A stretch of 64,000 nt of DNA from assembly GCF_010726245.1 (NCBI RefSeq), contig NZ_AP022561.1, forward strand, positions 3,410,001-3,474,000. Reading direction: 5' to 3'. The stretch is from Mycolicibacterium aichiense. GTDB lineage: Bacteria > Actinomycetota > Actinomycetes > Mycobacteriales > Mycobacteriaceae. Below are positions 50,001 through 60,021 of the stretch, piece by piece (position 1 is the first letter of the stretch; every line of letters starts with the position of its first letter). The position numbers and the translations under genes were made by a program. The notes beneath the pieces were generated by a model. It was not told the DNA's origin and did not search any database. It saw only the letters and a program-made list of their open reading frames with translations.

Positions 50001-50608
50001 TTCTCGACGAGATCGTCGCGGCATGCGCACCGTGGTCGGCCATCCTGCGGGCCGGCCAGTCCCTGCAGATCATCGACCTGCACGGCAATCAGGCAGTGGA
50101 CACCCTGTTCTACGCCGTCACCGGTGACCGGGTCGACCCGGCCGGGCGCTACAGCGCGCAGGCCACGATCGCCGCGCAGCGCAACATCTTCCTGACCACC
50201 GGCTCGGTGCTGCGGGCTGCCGACGGCAGGCCGTTGGTCACGATCGTCGCCGACGAGGTGGGCAACCATGACACCATCGCCGGCGCCTGTTCCAAAGAAT
50301 CGAACACCCTGCGCTACGGCCATCACACCGTCCATCAACATGCCTGCGCCGAGAACTTCCTCGCCGAAGCTGCCAAATGGGGTATGGGCAAGCGCGACAT
50401 CGTCTCCAACGTCAACTTCTTCATGAACGTGCCCGTCGAGGCCGACGGCACCCTGGGCATCGTCGACGGCCTGTCGGCGCCGGGCAAGTCGCTCACCGTG
50501 CGCGCCGACACCGACACCCTGGTGCTGGTGTCGAACTGCCCGCAGATCAACAACCCATGCAACGGATTCGACCCCACCCCGGTGCGGATGGTGATCACCG
50601 ACTCATGA
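49997..50608 (+). CDS. Urea carboxylase-associated protein, DUF1989 (second copy)
   Basis: The 203-residue product carries IIDLHGNQAVDTLFYAV, RYSAQATIAAQRNIFLTTGS, NHDTIAGACSKESNTLRYG and NCPQINNPCNGFDPTPVR; conserved His and Cys residues (HQHACAENF, CSKES, CPQ) suggest a metal site. It overlaps the first DUF1989 gene and the carboxyltransferase gene by 4 nt each (ATGA), showing one translationally coupled operon. The biochemical role is not established for the family. Confidence 0.88.
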   Translation: MILDEIVAACAPWSAILRAGQSLQIIDLHGNQAVDTLFYAVTGDRVDPAGRYSAQATIAAQRNIFLTTGSVLRAADGRPLVTIVADEVGNHDTIAGACSKESNTLRYGHHTVHQHACAENFLAEAAKWGMGKRDIVSNVNFFMNVPVEADGTLGIVDGLSAPGKSLTVRADTDTLVLVSNCPQINNPCNGFDPTPVRMVITDS

Positions 50609-52605
50609 CCACCCTCGAAGTGCAGCGGCCGGGTCTGCTGACCACAGTTCAGGATTGGCCCGGCCGCGTCGGCTACTGGCATGTCGGCGTGCCGCCGTCG
50701 GGGCCGATGGACGATCTGTCCTTTCGCATCGGCAACCGGGTGCTCGGCAATCCCGAAGGAGCAGCCGGCCTGGAATGCACCAAAGCCGGTCCCGCGCTGA
50801 GTTTCCCCGATGGGGCGCGGGTGTGTGTCACGGGGGCCGCCGCTCCGATCACCGTCGACGGCGAGCCGGTGCCGCAGTGGCAGTCGGTGGCGGTACCGCC
50901 GGGTGGGGTGCTGGACGTCGGGGTGATCGACGGCCCCGGCATGCGCTGCTACGTGCTGATCGCCGGCGGTGTCCATGAAGCCGAATATCTAGGTAGCACA
51001 GCGACATTCACATTGGGATGCTTCGGCGGCCACGATGGTCGCCCGCTGCGCGCCGGCGACCGGCTGACGATCGGTGACGATCCCGGGTCGGCCACGGCCC
51101 GGCCGGCCCGCGCCGCCATCGACGAACAGCCCGCGATCGGTCACCGCTGGCAACTCGCGGTCACCGAAGGCCCACACGGTGCGCCGGAATTCTTCACCCG
51201 CGCCGACATGGCGACGATCGTCGGCACGGACTACACGGTGCACTTCAACTCCGATCGCACCGGTGTCCGCCTGGTGGGCCCGAAACCGCAGTGGGCCCGG
51301 ACCGACGGCGGCGAAGCCGGTCTGCACCCGTCGAACATCCACGACAACGCCTACTGCGTAGGAACTTTGGACTTCACCGGAGACACCCCGATCCTGCTCG
51401 GGCCCGACGGCCCCAGCCTCGGCGGGTTCGTCTGCCCGGTCACCGTCGTGCGCGGCGACCGCTGGAAGCTCGGACAGATGGCACCCGGCGACACCGTGCG
51501 GTTCGTCCCGGTGCGCGCCGACCGAGCTCCCTCGCTGGGCAGTATCGGCGCCGACCGGCGGGCGTCGATGCCGCTGGTGATCTCGACCTCCAGCGACGCC
51601 GACGACGGTGTGCTGACCCGATTCGTCGGCGCCGAGGGCACCGACGTGACCGTCCGCCGTGACGGCGACGGCGGTGTGCTCGTCGAATACGGGCCCATGG
51701 TGCTCGACCTGGCGATGCGCGCCCGCGTCCACGTTCTGTACGAATCACTCTCGGCCAGTGCGGTTCCCGGTGTGACCGAACTGACGCCGGGCGTGCGATC
51801 GCTGCAGGTTCAGTTCGACCCGGCCGTGCTGAGCGCGCCCGAGTTGGTCGACCTGCTGGCCCGCACCGAGGAATCCCTGCCCACCACCGACCAGCTGGTG
51901 GTGCCGAGCCGCACCGTACGTCTGCCGCTGTCATGGGACGACCCCGCCACCCACGAGGCTATTGCACGCTATATGCATGGCGTGCGCGCCGACGCGCCGT
52001 GGTGCCCGTGGAACATCGAATTCATCCGGCGTATCAACGGTTTGGCCGATGTGCAGCGGGTGCACGACACCGTCTACGACGCCCAGTATCTGGTGCTGGG
52101 CCTCGGCGATGTCTACCTCGGCGCACCGGTGGCCACGCCGCTGGATCCCCGCCACCGGCTGGTGACGACCAAGTACAACCCGGCACGCACCTGGACACCG
52201 GAGAACGCCGTCGGGATCGGCGGGGCCTACCTGTGCATCTACGGCATGGAAGGCCCCGGCGGCTACCAGTTCGTCGGCCGCACCACCCAGGTGTGGAACC
52301 ACCGCCATCCGCTGGACTCGCGCTCGTTCGAACCCGGAACACCGTGGCTGCTGCGCTATTTCGACCGGATCGGCTTCTATCCGGTCAGCGCCGAGGAACT
52401 GCTGGACCTGCGCGCCGACATGGCCGCGGGCCGTGGTTGCGTCGACATCGCCGAGGGAACCTTCTCGATGCCGGACTATCAGCGCTTCCTGACACTGAAC
52501 GCCGACGGCATCGCCGAGTTCCGGGCCCAGCAGGCCGAGGCGTTCACCGCCGAACGCCGGGCCTGGGATCAGGCCGGCGAGTTCGCCGGGCAGTTGGCCA
52601 GCTGA
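50605..52605 (+). CDS. Carboxyltransferase half of urea carboxylase (KipA/KipI-type fusion)
   Basis: The 666-residue product joins an AHS2/KipA-like domain (from LEVQRPGLLTTVQDWPGRVG and VPPSGPMDDLSFRIGN, residues 1 to about 310) to an AHS1/KipI-like domain (GVTELTPGVRSLQVQFDP to PGGYQFVGRTTQVW). This is the domain order of the carboxyltransferase region of urea carboxylase. The biotin carboxylase and biotin carrier domains of the roughly 1,200-residue enzyme are absent, and no allophanate hydrolase gene lies in the window. It may pair with parts encoded elsewhere or have another role such as oxoproline metabolism. The start overlaps the second DUF1989 gene (ATGA). Confidence 0.88.
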   Translation: MTTLEVQRPGLLTTVQDWPGRVGYWHVGVPPSGPMDDLSFRIGNRVLGNPEGAAGLECTKAGPALSFPDGARVCVTGAAAPITVDGEPVPQWQSVAVPPGGVLDVGVIDGPGMRCYVLIAGGVHEAEYLGSTATFTLGCFGGHDGRPLRAGDRLTIGDDPGSATARPARAAIDEQPAIGHRWQLAVTEGPHGAPEFFTRADMATIVGTDYTVHFNSDRTGVRLVGPKPQWARTDGGEAGLHPSNIHDNAYCVGTLDFTGDTPILLGPDGPSLGGFVCPVTVVRGDRWKLGQMAPGDTVRFVPVRADRAPSLGSIGADRRASMPLVISTSSDADDGVLTRFVGAEGTDVTVRRDGDGGVLVEYGPMVLDLAMRARVHVLYESLSASAVPGVTELTPGVRSLQVQFDPAVLSAPELVDLLARTEESLPTTDQLVVPSRTVRLPLSWDDPATHEAIARYMHGVRADAPWCPWNIEFIRRINGLADVQRVHDTVYDAQYLVLGLGDVYLGAPVATPLDPRHRLVTTKYNPARTWTPENAVGIGGAYLCIYGMEGPGGYQFVGRTTQVWNHRHPLDSRSFEPGTPWLLRYFDRIGFYPVSAEELLDLRADMAAGRGCVDIAEGTFSMPDYQRFLTLNADGIAEFRAQQAEAFTAERRAWDQAGEFAGQLAS

Positions 52606-52640
52606 CCTTCTGTTCACCTGGATGTGACACCCTAGGCGGT

Positions 52641-54161
52641 ATGGGTTCGGGTACTGCGGGAAAGAATCGCCATGTCGAGGTGGAGCGCAAGTTCGATGTC
52701 CCGGACGGGGCCACGCTGCCGTCGTTCGACGGGATCTCGGCGGTGGCTCGCGTGGAGCGGCAGCCCGCGCAATCGCTCGACGCGGTGTATTTCGACACCC
52801 CGGATCGCGACCTCAACGCTCATCGGATCACGCTGCGCCGCCGTACCGGCGGCCCCGACGCGGGCTGGCACCTGAAGCTGCCCGCCGGGCCGGACGCGCG
52901 AACCGAGGTGCACGCGCCGCTGGACAGCTCCCCCGAGGGCGGCGACGCGGTGCCCACGGATCTGCTGGACATCGTGCTCGCCATCGTGCGGGACCGCCCG
53001 CTGGCCCCGGTGGCCCGAATCTCGACGACCCGCAACGTGGTGATGCTCTACGACGGGGACGGCGCGGCGCTGGCCGAGTTCTGCGACGACGAGGTGAGCG
53101 CGTGGGCGCTCGGAAGCGGCGGCGAGACCGGGCAGGAACAGCGCTGGCACGAGTGGGAGCTGGAGCTGGCCGACGGTGAGGTCGACGGCGGGCGTGACCT
53201 GCTGAAGCGGCTGGGTAATCGGCTGCTCGACGCTGGCGCGGTCCCGGCCGGCCACGGATCGAAGCTGGCGAAGGTGCTGGAGACGGCGGGTTCGGCAGCC
53301 GAGGTACCCGACGACAACGAGGCGTCCCGGGATCCGGTGCACCAGGCGGTTGCCGAGCAGGTCGGCGAGCTGTTGGTGTGGGACCGCGCGGTGCGGGCCG
53401 ACACCTACGACTCGGTCCATCAGATGCGGGTGACCAGCCGCAAAATCCGCAGCTTGCTGCAGGCTTCGGAGGACGCCTTCGGATTGAGCGATGACGCCTG
53501 GATCCTCGACGAGTTGCGCCAGCTGGCCGGTGTGCTGGGCGTCGCCCGCGACGCCGAGGTGCTCGCCGAACGGTATGAGGCCGCGCTGGCGACGCTGCCT
53601 GCCGATCTGGTCCGCGGCCCGGTGTATGAGCGTCTGGTCTCCGGGGCTCAGCGCAGCTATCAGGCCGGGCTGCGGCGCTCGCTGAGCGCGATGCGCTCGA
53701 CTCGGTACTTCCGGCTGCTCGACGCGCTCGAGGCACTGGTGGCCGCGCAGCCGCCGCATGCGGCGCCGGGCGAAGAGCCCAAGCCGGTCAGCATCGATTC
53801 GGCGTACAAGCGGGTGAACAAGGCGGCCAAGAACGCCGCGCAGGCCACCGAGGACCGCGACGAGGCGCTGCACCAAATTCGCAAGGGCGCCAAGCGACTC
53901 CGGTACGTCGCCGCGGCCACCGGCGAACCCAAGGTGTCGGACCGGGCCAAGACCATCCAGACCCTGCTCGGCGATCACCAGGACAGTGTGGTCAGCCGCA
54001 CTCATCTGGCTCAGCAGTCGCTGGCGGCGCACGCCGCAGGCGAGGACACGTTCACCTATGGCCTGCTCTATCAGCAGGAGGACGACCTCGCGAACCGCTG
54101 CCGCGAACAGCTCGACGATGCGCTGAGCGCACTGCGTAAGACGTTCAAGAAATCGCACTGA
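52641..54161 (+). CDS. CYTH and CHAD domain protein (Rv2226-like)
   Basis: The 506-residue product begins with a CYTH triphosphate tunnel domain: VEVERKFDVPDG (E-x-E-x-K), YFDTPDRDL, ITLRRRTGG, and WELELADGE. A CHAD helical domain follows from about residue 230, with VHQMRVTSRKIRSLLQAS and LHQIRKGAKRLRY, the conserved histidines and basic residues that bind polyphosphate. Such fusions act on or bind inorganic (poly)phosphates. ATG 52641 was chosen because the CYTH motif follows within 15 residues. The gene lies just upstream of the convergent RNase P RNA gene. Confidence 0.93.
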   Translation: MGSGTAGKNRHVEVERKFDVPDGATLPSFDGISAVARVERQPAQSLDAVYFDTPDRDLNAHRITLRRRTGGPDAGWHLKLPAGPDARTEVHAPLDSSPEGGDAVPTDLLDIVLAIVRDRPLAPVARISTTRNVVMLYDGDGAALAEFCDDEVSAWALGSGGETGQEQRWHEWELELADGEVDGGRDLLKRLGNRLLDAGAVPAGHGSKLAKVLETAGSAAEVPDDNEASRDPVHQAVAEQVGELLVWDRAVRADTYDSVHQMRVTSRKIRSLLQASEDAFGLSDDAWILDELRQLAGVLGVARDAEVLAERYEAALATLPADLVRGPVYERLVSGAQRSYQAGLRRSLSAMRSTRYFRLLDALEALVAAQPPHAAPGEEPKPVSIDSAYKRVNKAAKNAAQATEDRDEALHQIRKGAKRLRYVAAATGEPKVSDRAKTIQTLLGDHQDSVVSRTHLAQQSLAAHAAGEDTFTYGLLYQQEDDLANRCREQLDDALSALRKTFKKSH

Positions 54162-54169
54162 CGCGGTGG

Positions 54170-54592
<423 letters not shown>

Positions 54593-54605
54593 TGAACACG
54601 GTAGC

Positions 54606-55232
54606 TCATCTGCGGCGCAGCGCGATGATGTTGTCGTCGAGGACGCCGTGCTGACCGTCGGGGCCGACCACCTCGCGCTCGGCGGTCCCCACCCGGACCC
54701 GCTCCCACTGCGTGTCGTCGAGGGCCAGGCCGGCCAGCACCTCGTCGGGGGTCGGGAACTCGTGGTGTTGGATCTCCGCCGGCGCCCACGGCGGGGCGCC
54801 GCCGTGGTCGACGATCAGCAGCGTTCCGCCGGGCGCCACCGCCGCTGCCGCGCGACGCAGGATTGCCGGGCGGTCCATCTCCAGGGTGGTGTGGAAGAAG
54901 TGCGCCGACACCAGATCGAACGGTCCCTCGGGTAACGTCTGGGTCAGGTCGTGCTGCTGAAAGTCGATGCGGTCGGCCACTCCTCGTGTTGCCGCGTCTT
55001 CCGCCGCACGGGCCAGGGCTGTGGTGGACACGTCGACGGCGACGACATGCCAGCCGTGCTCGGCCAGCCACATCGCGTCGCCGCCCTCGCCACAGCCCAG
55101 ATCCAGTGCGCGCGAACCGGTCAGCGGTTCGACCATTTCGGCGAGACGCGCATTCGGTTGCCCGCTCCAGATCCGGGGCTTCTCCGCATAGCGCGTCTCC
55201 CAGTGGGCGTGGTGATCAGCAGTCATGTCCAT
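54606..55232 (-). CDS. Class I SAM-dependent methyltransferase
   Basis: The 208-residue product has the SAM-binding loop ALDLGCGEGGDAMWLAEHGW, the acidic residue at the end of strand 2 (VVAVDVS), and motif GGTLLIVDHGG. The N-terminal HWETRYAEKPRIWSGQPN resembles small tellurite/thiopurine-type methyltransferases (TehB-like); the substrate is unknown. ATG 55232 or 55226 may be used. It diverges from the XRE-cupin regulator gene over about 30 nt, a common pairing of regulator and target. Confidence 0.87.
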   Translation of the reverse strand: MDMTADHHAHWETRYAEKPRIWSGQPNARLAEMVEPLTGSRALDLGCGEGGDAMWLAEHGWHVVAVDVSTTALARAAEDAATRGVADRIDFQQHDLTQTLPEGPFDLVSAHFFHTTLEMDRPAILRRAAAAVAPGGTLLIVDHGGAPPWAPAEIQHHEFPTPDEVLAGLALDDTQWERVRVGTAEREVVGPDGQHGVLDDNIIALRRR

Positions 55233-55261
55233 CAGCTTGCCGGTGCTCATCGAGAGTGGCA

Positions 55262-55843
55262 ATGTCTTTTGCCATGCAGGCAAACAACGATGTCGATCTG
55301 CGGGTCCGCAGGCGGTTGCGGGAACTGCGCGGCCGGCTGGGTCTGACGCTCGAGGATGTCGCGTCCCGGGCCGGTATCGACGTCTCGACGCTGAGCCGGC
55401 TGGAATCGGGTAAACGCAGGCTGGCCCTCGACCACCTCCCCCGGCTGGCCGCGGCGCTGTCGGTCAGCGCCGACGAACTGCTCGGGGCACCCCCTGCCGT
55501 CGACCCCCGGGTGCGGGCGGCGTCGCACACCAGGCATCTGGTCACGTACTGGCCGCTGACCCGCCACGGCGGGGCGGGCGGACCGCAGGCCTTCAAGATC
55601 CGGATCAACCCGCGTCGGCGTACCCCGCCGGCGGAATTGCCCACTCATGAAGGGCAGGAATGGCTTTACGTGCTGTCCGGGCGCCTACAACTCATCCTTG
55701 GCGAGCAGCATTTCGTCATCGAGTCCGGTGAGGCCGTGGAGTTCAGCACCTGGACGCCGCATTGGTTCGGCGCCGTAGACGGTGCGGTGGAGGCCATCGT
55801 TCTGTTCGGACCGCACGGCGAACGCGTGCACATGCGGGATTAG
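55262..55843 (+). CDS. XRE-family regulator with C-terminal cupin domain
   Basis: The 193-residue product has an N-terminal XRE helix-turn-helix (RLRELRGRLGLTLEDVASRAGIDVSTLSRLESGKRRL) and a C-terminal cupin with LPTHEGQEWLYVLSGRLQLILG and FSTWTPHWFGAV. The cupin usually senses a small molecule. It is divergent from the methyltransferase gene, with starts 29 nt apart, so control of that gene and of itself is likely. Its stop is 1 nt from that of the convergent RNase H/phosphatase gene. Confidence 0.9.
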   Translation: MSFAMQANNDVDLRVRRRLRELRGRLGLTLEDVASRAGIDVSTLSRLESGKRRLALDHLPRLAAALSVSADELLGAPPAVDPRVRAASHTRHLVTYWPLTRHGGAGGPQAFKIRINPRRRTPPAELPTHEGQEWLYVLSGRLQLILGEQHFVIESGEAVEFSTWTPHWFGAVDGAVEAIVLFGPHGERVHMRD

Positions 55844-55844
55844 C

Positions 55845-56930
55845 TCAGGCCAGATACGACGTCTGGTTCACCAGCCGCACCGAGGCGTTGCCGTCGGGAT
55901 AGAACTCCGCGATGCTCAGCGACGCGAGATCCAGGTGCAGCCGATGCAGGATGCTCGGGCCGGCATTGAGCGCCAGCCGCAGCAGCGTCTTGATCGGCGT
56001 CACGTGCGAAACCACCAGGACAGTGGACCCGGGATGCTCGGCGATGATCCGGGTGCGCGCCCGCTGGATCCGTTCCTCGACATCGACGAAGCTCTCCCCG
56101 CCCGGCGGGCGCAGACCGGTGTCCCGCAGCCAACGGCCATGCAGGTCCGGGTCGCGCTCCCTGGCCTCGGCGAATGTCAGGCCTTCCCAGGCGCCGAAGT
56201 CCGTCTCGATCAGGTCATCGTCGACCGTCACCTGCAGGCCGAGCGCCGAAGCAGCGGCCGACGCGGTGTCGTAGGCGCGCTGCAACGGCGAACTGATCAC
56301 CACGTCGACGCCGCCACCGGCCGCCAGGTAGCTCGCCGCGGCGTCGGCCTGACGCCGGCCGGTGTCGGTGAGTTCAGGGTTGCCGCGCCCGGAATACCTT
56401 CGCTGCCGGGAGAATTCGGTCTGGCCGTGGCGCAGCAGCAGCATGCGGGTCGGGGCGCCCTGGTTGCCGGTCCACGCTGCGGGCGGTACGGCCACGGCAC
56501 CGGCCGGCGGGTCGGCCACGTTTGACTGCTGATCGCGGTCCATCGCCTCGTTGGCCAGCCGGTCGGCGTAGGAGTTTTCCTCGCGTGGAATCCATTGGTA
56601 GGTAACCGAATCGAACGTCGAGGCCAGTGCGCGCGCCTGCTGGTGCAGCTCGGCCATCGCGGCGTGCTTGACCTTCCAGCGCCCGGACATCTGCTCAACG
56701 ACGAGCTTCGAATCCATCGATACGGCCACTTCATCGGCGCCGAGGCGGCGAGCCTCCTCCAGACCTGCGATCAGACCGCGGTATTCGGCGACATTGTTGG
56801 TGGTGGTGCCGATCGCCTGGCCGTGCTCGGCCAGCACGGTCTGATGGTCGGCCGACCACACGACGCAGCCGTAGCCTGCCGGTCCGGGGTTTCCCCGGGA
56901 CCCGCCGTCGGCCTCGATGAGAACGCGCAC
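55845..56930 (-). CDS. RNase HI fused to a histidine phosphatase (Rv2228c-like)
   Basis: The 361-residue product joins an RNase H domain to a phosphoglycerate-mutase-like phosphatase. The RNase half begins IEADGGSRGNPGPAGYG, with NNVAEYRGLIAGLEEA and MDSKLVVEQMSGRWKVKH, giving the D-E-D catalytic set. The phosphatase half has LLLRHGQTEFSRQRRYSGRG with the phospho-accepting histidine, and VVSHVTPIK. In M. tuberculosis the C-terminal half was shown to act as an alpha-ribazole phosphatase (CobC-like), fitting the cob genes in this window. GTG 56930 gives VRVLIEADGG, matching the family start. It follows the zinc-ribbon gene by 2 nt. Confidence 0.94.
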   Translation of the reverse strand: MRVLIEADGGSRGNPGPAGYGCVVWSADHQTVLAEHGQAIGTTTNNVAEYRGLIAGLEEARRLGADEVAVSMDSKLVVEQMSGRWKVKHAAMAELHQQARALASTFDSVTYQWIPREENSYADRLANEAMDRDQQSNVADPPAGAVAVPPAAWTGNQGAPTRMLLLRHGQTEFSRQRRYSGRGNPELTDTGRRQADAAASYLAAGGGVDVVISSPLQRAYDTASAAASALGLQVTVDDDLIETDFGAWEGLTFAEARERDPDLHGRWLRDTGLRPPGGESFVDVEERIQRARTRIIAEHPGSTVLVVSHVTPIKTLLRLALNAGPSILHRLHLDLASLSIAEFYPDGNASVRLVNQTSYLA

Positions 56931-56932
56931 GG

Positions 56933-57664
56933 CTACGCCCCGCCGATGCGCAGCAGGACCGCCTGACACTCAGGGCAGCGGATCACCTCGTCCTCCGGCG
57001 CGGCCGAAATCCTGGCCAGTTCACCGCGATCCAGCTCGATGCGGCAGGCCCCACAGCGGCGGCCCAGCAGGCGTGCGGCGCCGACACCCGATGTGGTCCG
57101 CTGCCGCTCGTAGAGCGTGGCCAGGCCGGGGTCGAGGCCGGCCACGATCGCGTCGCGCTGGGCCTGACGCTGGCCGCGCATCCGTTCGATATCCGACAGC
57201 GCTTCGTCGCGATTGTGTCCGGCGGTGGTCAGATTGGCCTGCAGCCCCCCGCCTTTCGCCTGCTCATCGGACTGCTCAGCGGCCAGCTGCTCACGGCGTT
57301 CCATCACCTCGAGCAGCGAATCCTCCAGGCTGGCCTGCCTGCGCTCCAACGTGTCGAGTTCGTGCTGGAGTTCCTCAAGCTGCTTGGGGTTGACGGTGCC
57401 GGAGTCGAGAAGTTTGCGGTCGCGGTCCTCACGCTGGCGCACACCGTCGATCTCGGACTCGAATCGGGCCACCTGGCCGTCGATGTCCTCGATCGCGATC
57501 GCCAGTGCCGCCAACCGGTCCGCGGACGCCCGCTGCTCACCCAGGGCGGTGTCGTACTCCTGTTGCTCTACCAGGTTGGCCGCCCGATGGGCCAGCCGCG
57601 CCAACTCGGCGTCCAGCTCGGCCAGCTCCAGAAGCGACCGTTGCTGTGCCAGTTCAGCTTTCAC
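56933..57664 (-). CDS. Coiled-coil protein with C4 zinc ribbon (Rv2229c-like)
   Basis: The 243-residue product is almost wholly charged coiled coil from about residue 5 to 175, then a C4 zinc ribbon: [10 protein letters not shown] and [12 protein letters not shown]. It starts at GTG 57664, which overlaps the Nif3 stop by 4 nt (GTGA), so it is coupled to that gene. Homologues near nif3 are conserved in many bacteria, and a nucleic-acid-related role has been suggested for the family. No reaction is known. Confidence 0.9.
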   Translation of the reverse strand: MKAELAQQRSLLELAELDAELARLAHRAANLVEQQEYDTALGEQRASADRLAALAIAIEDIDGQVARFESEIDGVRQREDRDRKLLDSGTVNPKQLEELQHELDTLERRQASLEDSLLEVMERREQLAAEQSDEQAKGGGLQANLTTAGHNRDEALSDIERMRGQRQAQRDAIVAGLDPGLATLYERQRTTSGVGAARLLGRRCGACRIELDRGELARISAAPEDEVIRCPECQAVLLRIGGA

Positions 57665-58812
57665 AAAATGCCTTTCGGTGGTTCGATGTTCCATGGATCG
57701 GTGCGCAGGTCGCAGACGTGGACCGGTAGCGCTTCCCCGAAATGGTCGTGCAGCACCGCGGCGGCCTGTGCGCACCACGGATACTCGCTGGCCCAGTGCG
57801 CGACGTCGACCAGCGCGACATCACTGCCACGGCGGTGTTCGTCGGCGGGATGGTGGCGCAGGTCGGCGGTGACGTAGGCGTCCACTCCGGCGGCGGCGGC
57901 CGCGCTCAGCAGTGAGTCGCCTGCGCCCCCGCACACCGCCACGCGGGACACCTGGACGTCCGGATCCCCTGCTGCCCGGACACCCCACGTCGTCTGTGGC
58001 AGCACCGCCCCGACCCGCGCGACGAAGTCGGCGAAGCGCAGCGGTTCGGCCAGCGTCCCGATCCGGCCGATACCCACCCCGCCCGGCAGGGCGGCCAGCG
58101 GCAGCACGTCGAACGCCGGTTCCTCGTACGGGTGGGACGCGCGAACAGCGGCAAGCACCCGGGATCGCAGCCGGGCCGGGGCAACCACCTCCACGCGGTC
58201 CTCGTCCACCCGCTCCAGGGACCCGATCGTTCCGATGGCAGGCGCGGCCCCGTCGAGCGGCAGGAACTGCCCGGCACCCGCCACGCTCCAGCTGCAGTGC
58301 GAATAGTCGCCGATGTGACCCGCGCCGGCGGCGAACACGGCCTCACGGACGGCGTTCGCGTCCGCGGTCGGGACGAAGATCACCCATTTGTCGATGTCGG
58401 GACCCGCACTGATCGGGTCGAGTACGCCGTCGACGGTCAGCCCCAGGACTTCGGCCAGCGCGTCGGACACTCCCGGATTGGCCGAATCGGCGTTGGTGTG
58501 CGCGGTGAACAGCGCGGCACCGGCCCGGATGAGCTGGTGGATCAGCCCGCCCTTGGGCGTGCTGGCCGCCACGGTGTCCACTCCACGCAGCAGCAACGGA
58601 TGGTGCGCCAGCAACAATCCGCGCGGGCCGACCGTTGCCGCGACCTCGGCGGTGGCGTCCACGGCCACCGTCACCGAGTCGACGACATCGTCGGGATCCC
58701 CGCACACCAGCCCGACGGAGTCCCAGCTCTGCGCGAGACCGGGCGGGTAGGCGTCGTCGAGCACGGCGATGATCTCGGCCAGTTTGACGCCCGTCGCCGT
58801 GTGCTCCACCAC
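57661..58812 (-). CDS. Nif3-like dinuclear metal center protein (Rv2230c-like)
   Basis: Nif3/YbgI/DUF34 proteins bind two metals in a toroidal hexamer. The 383-residue product has [27 protein letters not shown] with the metal histidines, [11 protein letters not shown], and the C-terminal HHPADEH and [10 protein letters not shown] histidine/aspartate ligands. A central insert (residues about 135-240) is the PII-like domain found in the long subgroup. It heads the nif3-zinc ribbon-RNase H operon. GTG 58812 is the start. A role in metal-ion or GTP-cyclohydrolase-related metabolism has been proposed for the family, without proof here. Confidence 0.92.
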   Translation of the reverse strand: MVEHTATGVKLAEIIAVLDDAYPPGLAQSWDSVGLVCGDPDDVVDSVTVAVDATAEVAATVGPRGLLLAHHPLLLRGVDTVAASTPKGGLIHQLIRAGAALFTAHTNADSANPGVSDALAEVLGLTVDGVLDPISAGPDIDKWVIFVPTADANAVREAVFAAGAGHIGDYSHCSWSVAGAGQFLPLDGAAPAIGTIGSLERVDEDRVEVVAPARLRSRVLAAVRASHPYEEPAFDVLPLAALPGGVGIGRIGTLAEPLRFADFVARVGAVLPQTTWGVRAAGDPDVQVSRVAVCGGAGDSLLSAAAAAGVDAYVTADLRHHPADEHRRGSDVALVDVAHWASEYPWCAQAAAVLHDHFGEALPVHVCDLRTDPWNIEPPKGIL

Positions 58813-58853
58813 GCCAAGAACAGTAGTGCGCAGCGATCGGCCACAATGGACCG

Positions 58854-59525
58854 GTGACGAGCACGGCTTCCGACACCCGCCCGCAGTTGGTGATCTTCGA
58901 TCTCGACGGCACCCTCACCGACTCCGCTGAGGGCATTGTGGCGAGCTTCCGGCATGCGCTGGCCGCCGTGGGAGCCGAGGCACCCACGGGGGATCTGACC
59001 GGCCGGATCGTCGGCCCCCCGATGCATCAGACGCTGGTCGGACTCGGCCTCGGCGAGCGCGCCCACGAGGCGATCGCGGCGTACCGGGCCGATTACACCA
59101 GCCGGGGCTGGGCGATGAACAGCCTGTTCGACGGCATTCCGCAGCTGCTGGCCGACCTGCAGGCGGCCGGGGTGCGCCTCGCGGTGGCCACCTCCAAGGC
59201 CGAACCCACCGCGCAGCGCATCCTCGAGCACTTCGACTTGGCCGAGTACTTCGACGTGATCGCCGGCGCCAGCGTCGACGGGGTTCGCTCCAGCAAGGCC
59301 GACGTGCTTGCCCATGCGCTGGGTCAACTCCAGCCGCTGCCCGAGCGGGTGATCATGGTCGGCGACCGCGCCCACGACGTGGAAGGTGCCGCCGAGCACG
59401 GGATCGACACGGTCGTGGTGGGCTGGGGCTACGGCGCCGACGACTTCCGCGAACCGCAGCTGGCGCAGGCCGCGGCCGCTCATGTTCCGACCGTGACGGC
59501 GTTGCGTGAGGTGCTCGGTGTCTGA
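58854..59525 (+). CDS. ptkA: HAD-superfamily protein, PtkA-like
   Basis: The 223-residue product is a HAD hydrolase fold: [11 protein letters not shown] with D16 and D18, AVATSKAEP as motif II, and [12 protein letters not shown] as motif IV. In M. tuberculosis the gene at this place (Rv2232) encodes PtkA, which phosphorylates PtpA on tyrosines. The tuberculosis protein is 291 residues with a disordered N-terminal stretch; that stretch is missing here, as the GTG start is only 41 nt from the divergent nif3 start. It overlaps the ptpA start by 8 nt. Kinase activity is inferred from synteny; phosphatase activity of gph type is an alternative. Confidence 0.85.
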   Translation: MTSTASDTRPQLVIFDLDGTLTDSAEGIVASFRHALAAVGAEAPTGDLTGRIVGPPMHQTLVGLGLGERAHEAIAAYRADYTSRGWAMNSLFDGIPQLLADLQAAGVRLAVATSKAEPTAQRILEHFDLAEYFDVIAGASVDGVRSSKADVLAHALGQLQPLPERVIMVGDRAHDVEGAAEHGIDTVVVGWGYGADDFREPQLAQAAAAHVPTVTALREVLGV

Positions 59526-60021
59526 TCAGGTCCCGCTCATCCACGTGACGTTCGTCTGCTCGGGCAACATCTGCCGCTCGCCGATGGCCGAGAAGATGTT
59601 CGCCCACCAGATCGAGCAGCGTGGCCTGGGCCACCTGGTCCGGGTGACCAGCGGCGGCACCGGCGACTGGCATGCCGGCGATCCCGCCGACGAACGCGCC
59701 AACACCGTCCTGCGCAAGCACGGCTATCCGACCGAGCACAGCGCGGCGCAGGTCAACGACGACCACCTGGCCGCCGATCTGGTCGTCGCGCTCGGGCGCA
59801 ACCACCTGCGGATGCTGACCCACCTCGGGGTGGAGCCCGAGCGGGTGCGGCTGTTGCGCTCGTTCGACCCCCGCTCAGGTGCGCATGCCGACGACGTCGA
59901 CGACCCGTACTACGGCGGCCCGACGGATTTCGAGGAGACGTTCAGCGTCATCGACGCGGCTATGCCGGGTCTGCACGCCTGGGTCGACCAGCAACTGGCC
60001 GCCGACGGTTTGACCGGCTGA
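59518..60021 (+). CDS. ptpA: Low-molecular-weight protein tyrosine phosphatase
   Basis: PtpA is a secreted virulence phosphatase in M. tuberculosis. From GTG 59518 the product has 167 residues. The P-loop is C14SGNICR20S, and the general acid is D129 in DDPYYGG; the adjacent Y131 and Y132 match the tyrosines phosphorylated by PtkA in the tuberculosis protein. LLRSFDPRSGAHADDVDDP is strongly conserved. It is co-transcribed with ptkA upstream and the SURF1 gene downstream (TGATG overlap). Confidence 0.95.
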   Translation: MSDQVPLIHVTFVCSGNICRSPMAEKMFAHQIEQRGLGHLVRVTSGGTGDWHAGDPADERANTVLRKHGYPTEHSAAQVNDDHLAADLVVALGRNHLRMLTHLGVEPERVRLLRSFDPRSGAHADDVDDPYYGGPTDFEETFSVIDAAMPGLHAWVDQQLAADGLTG

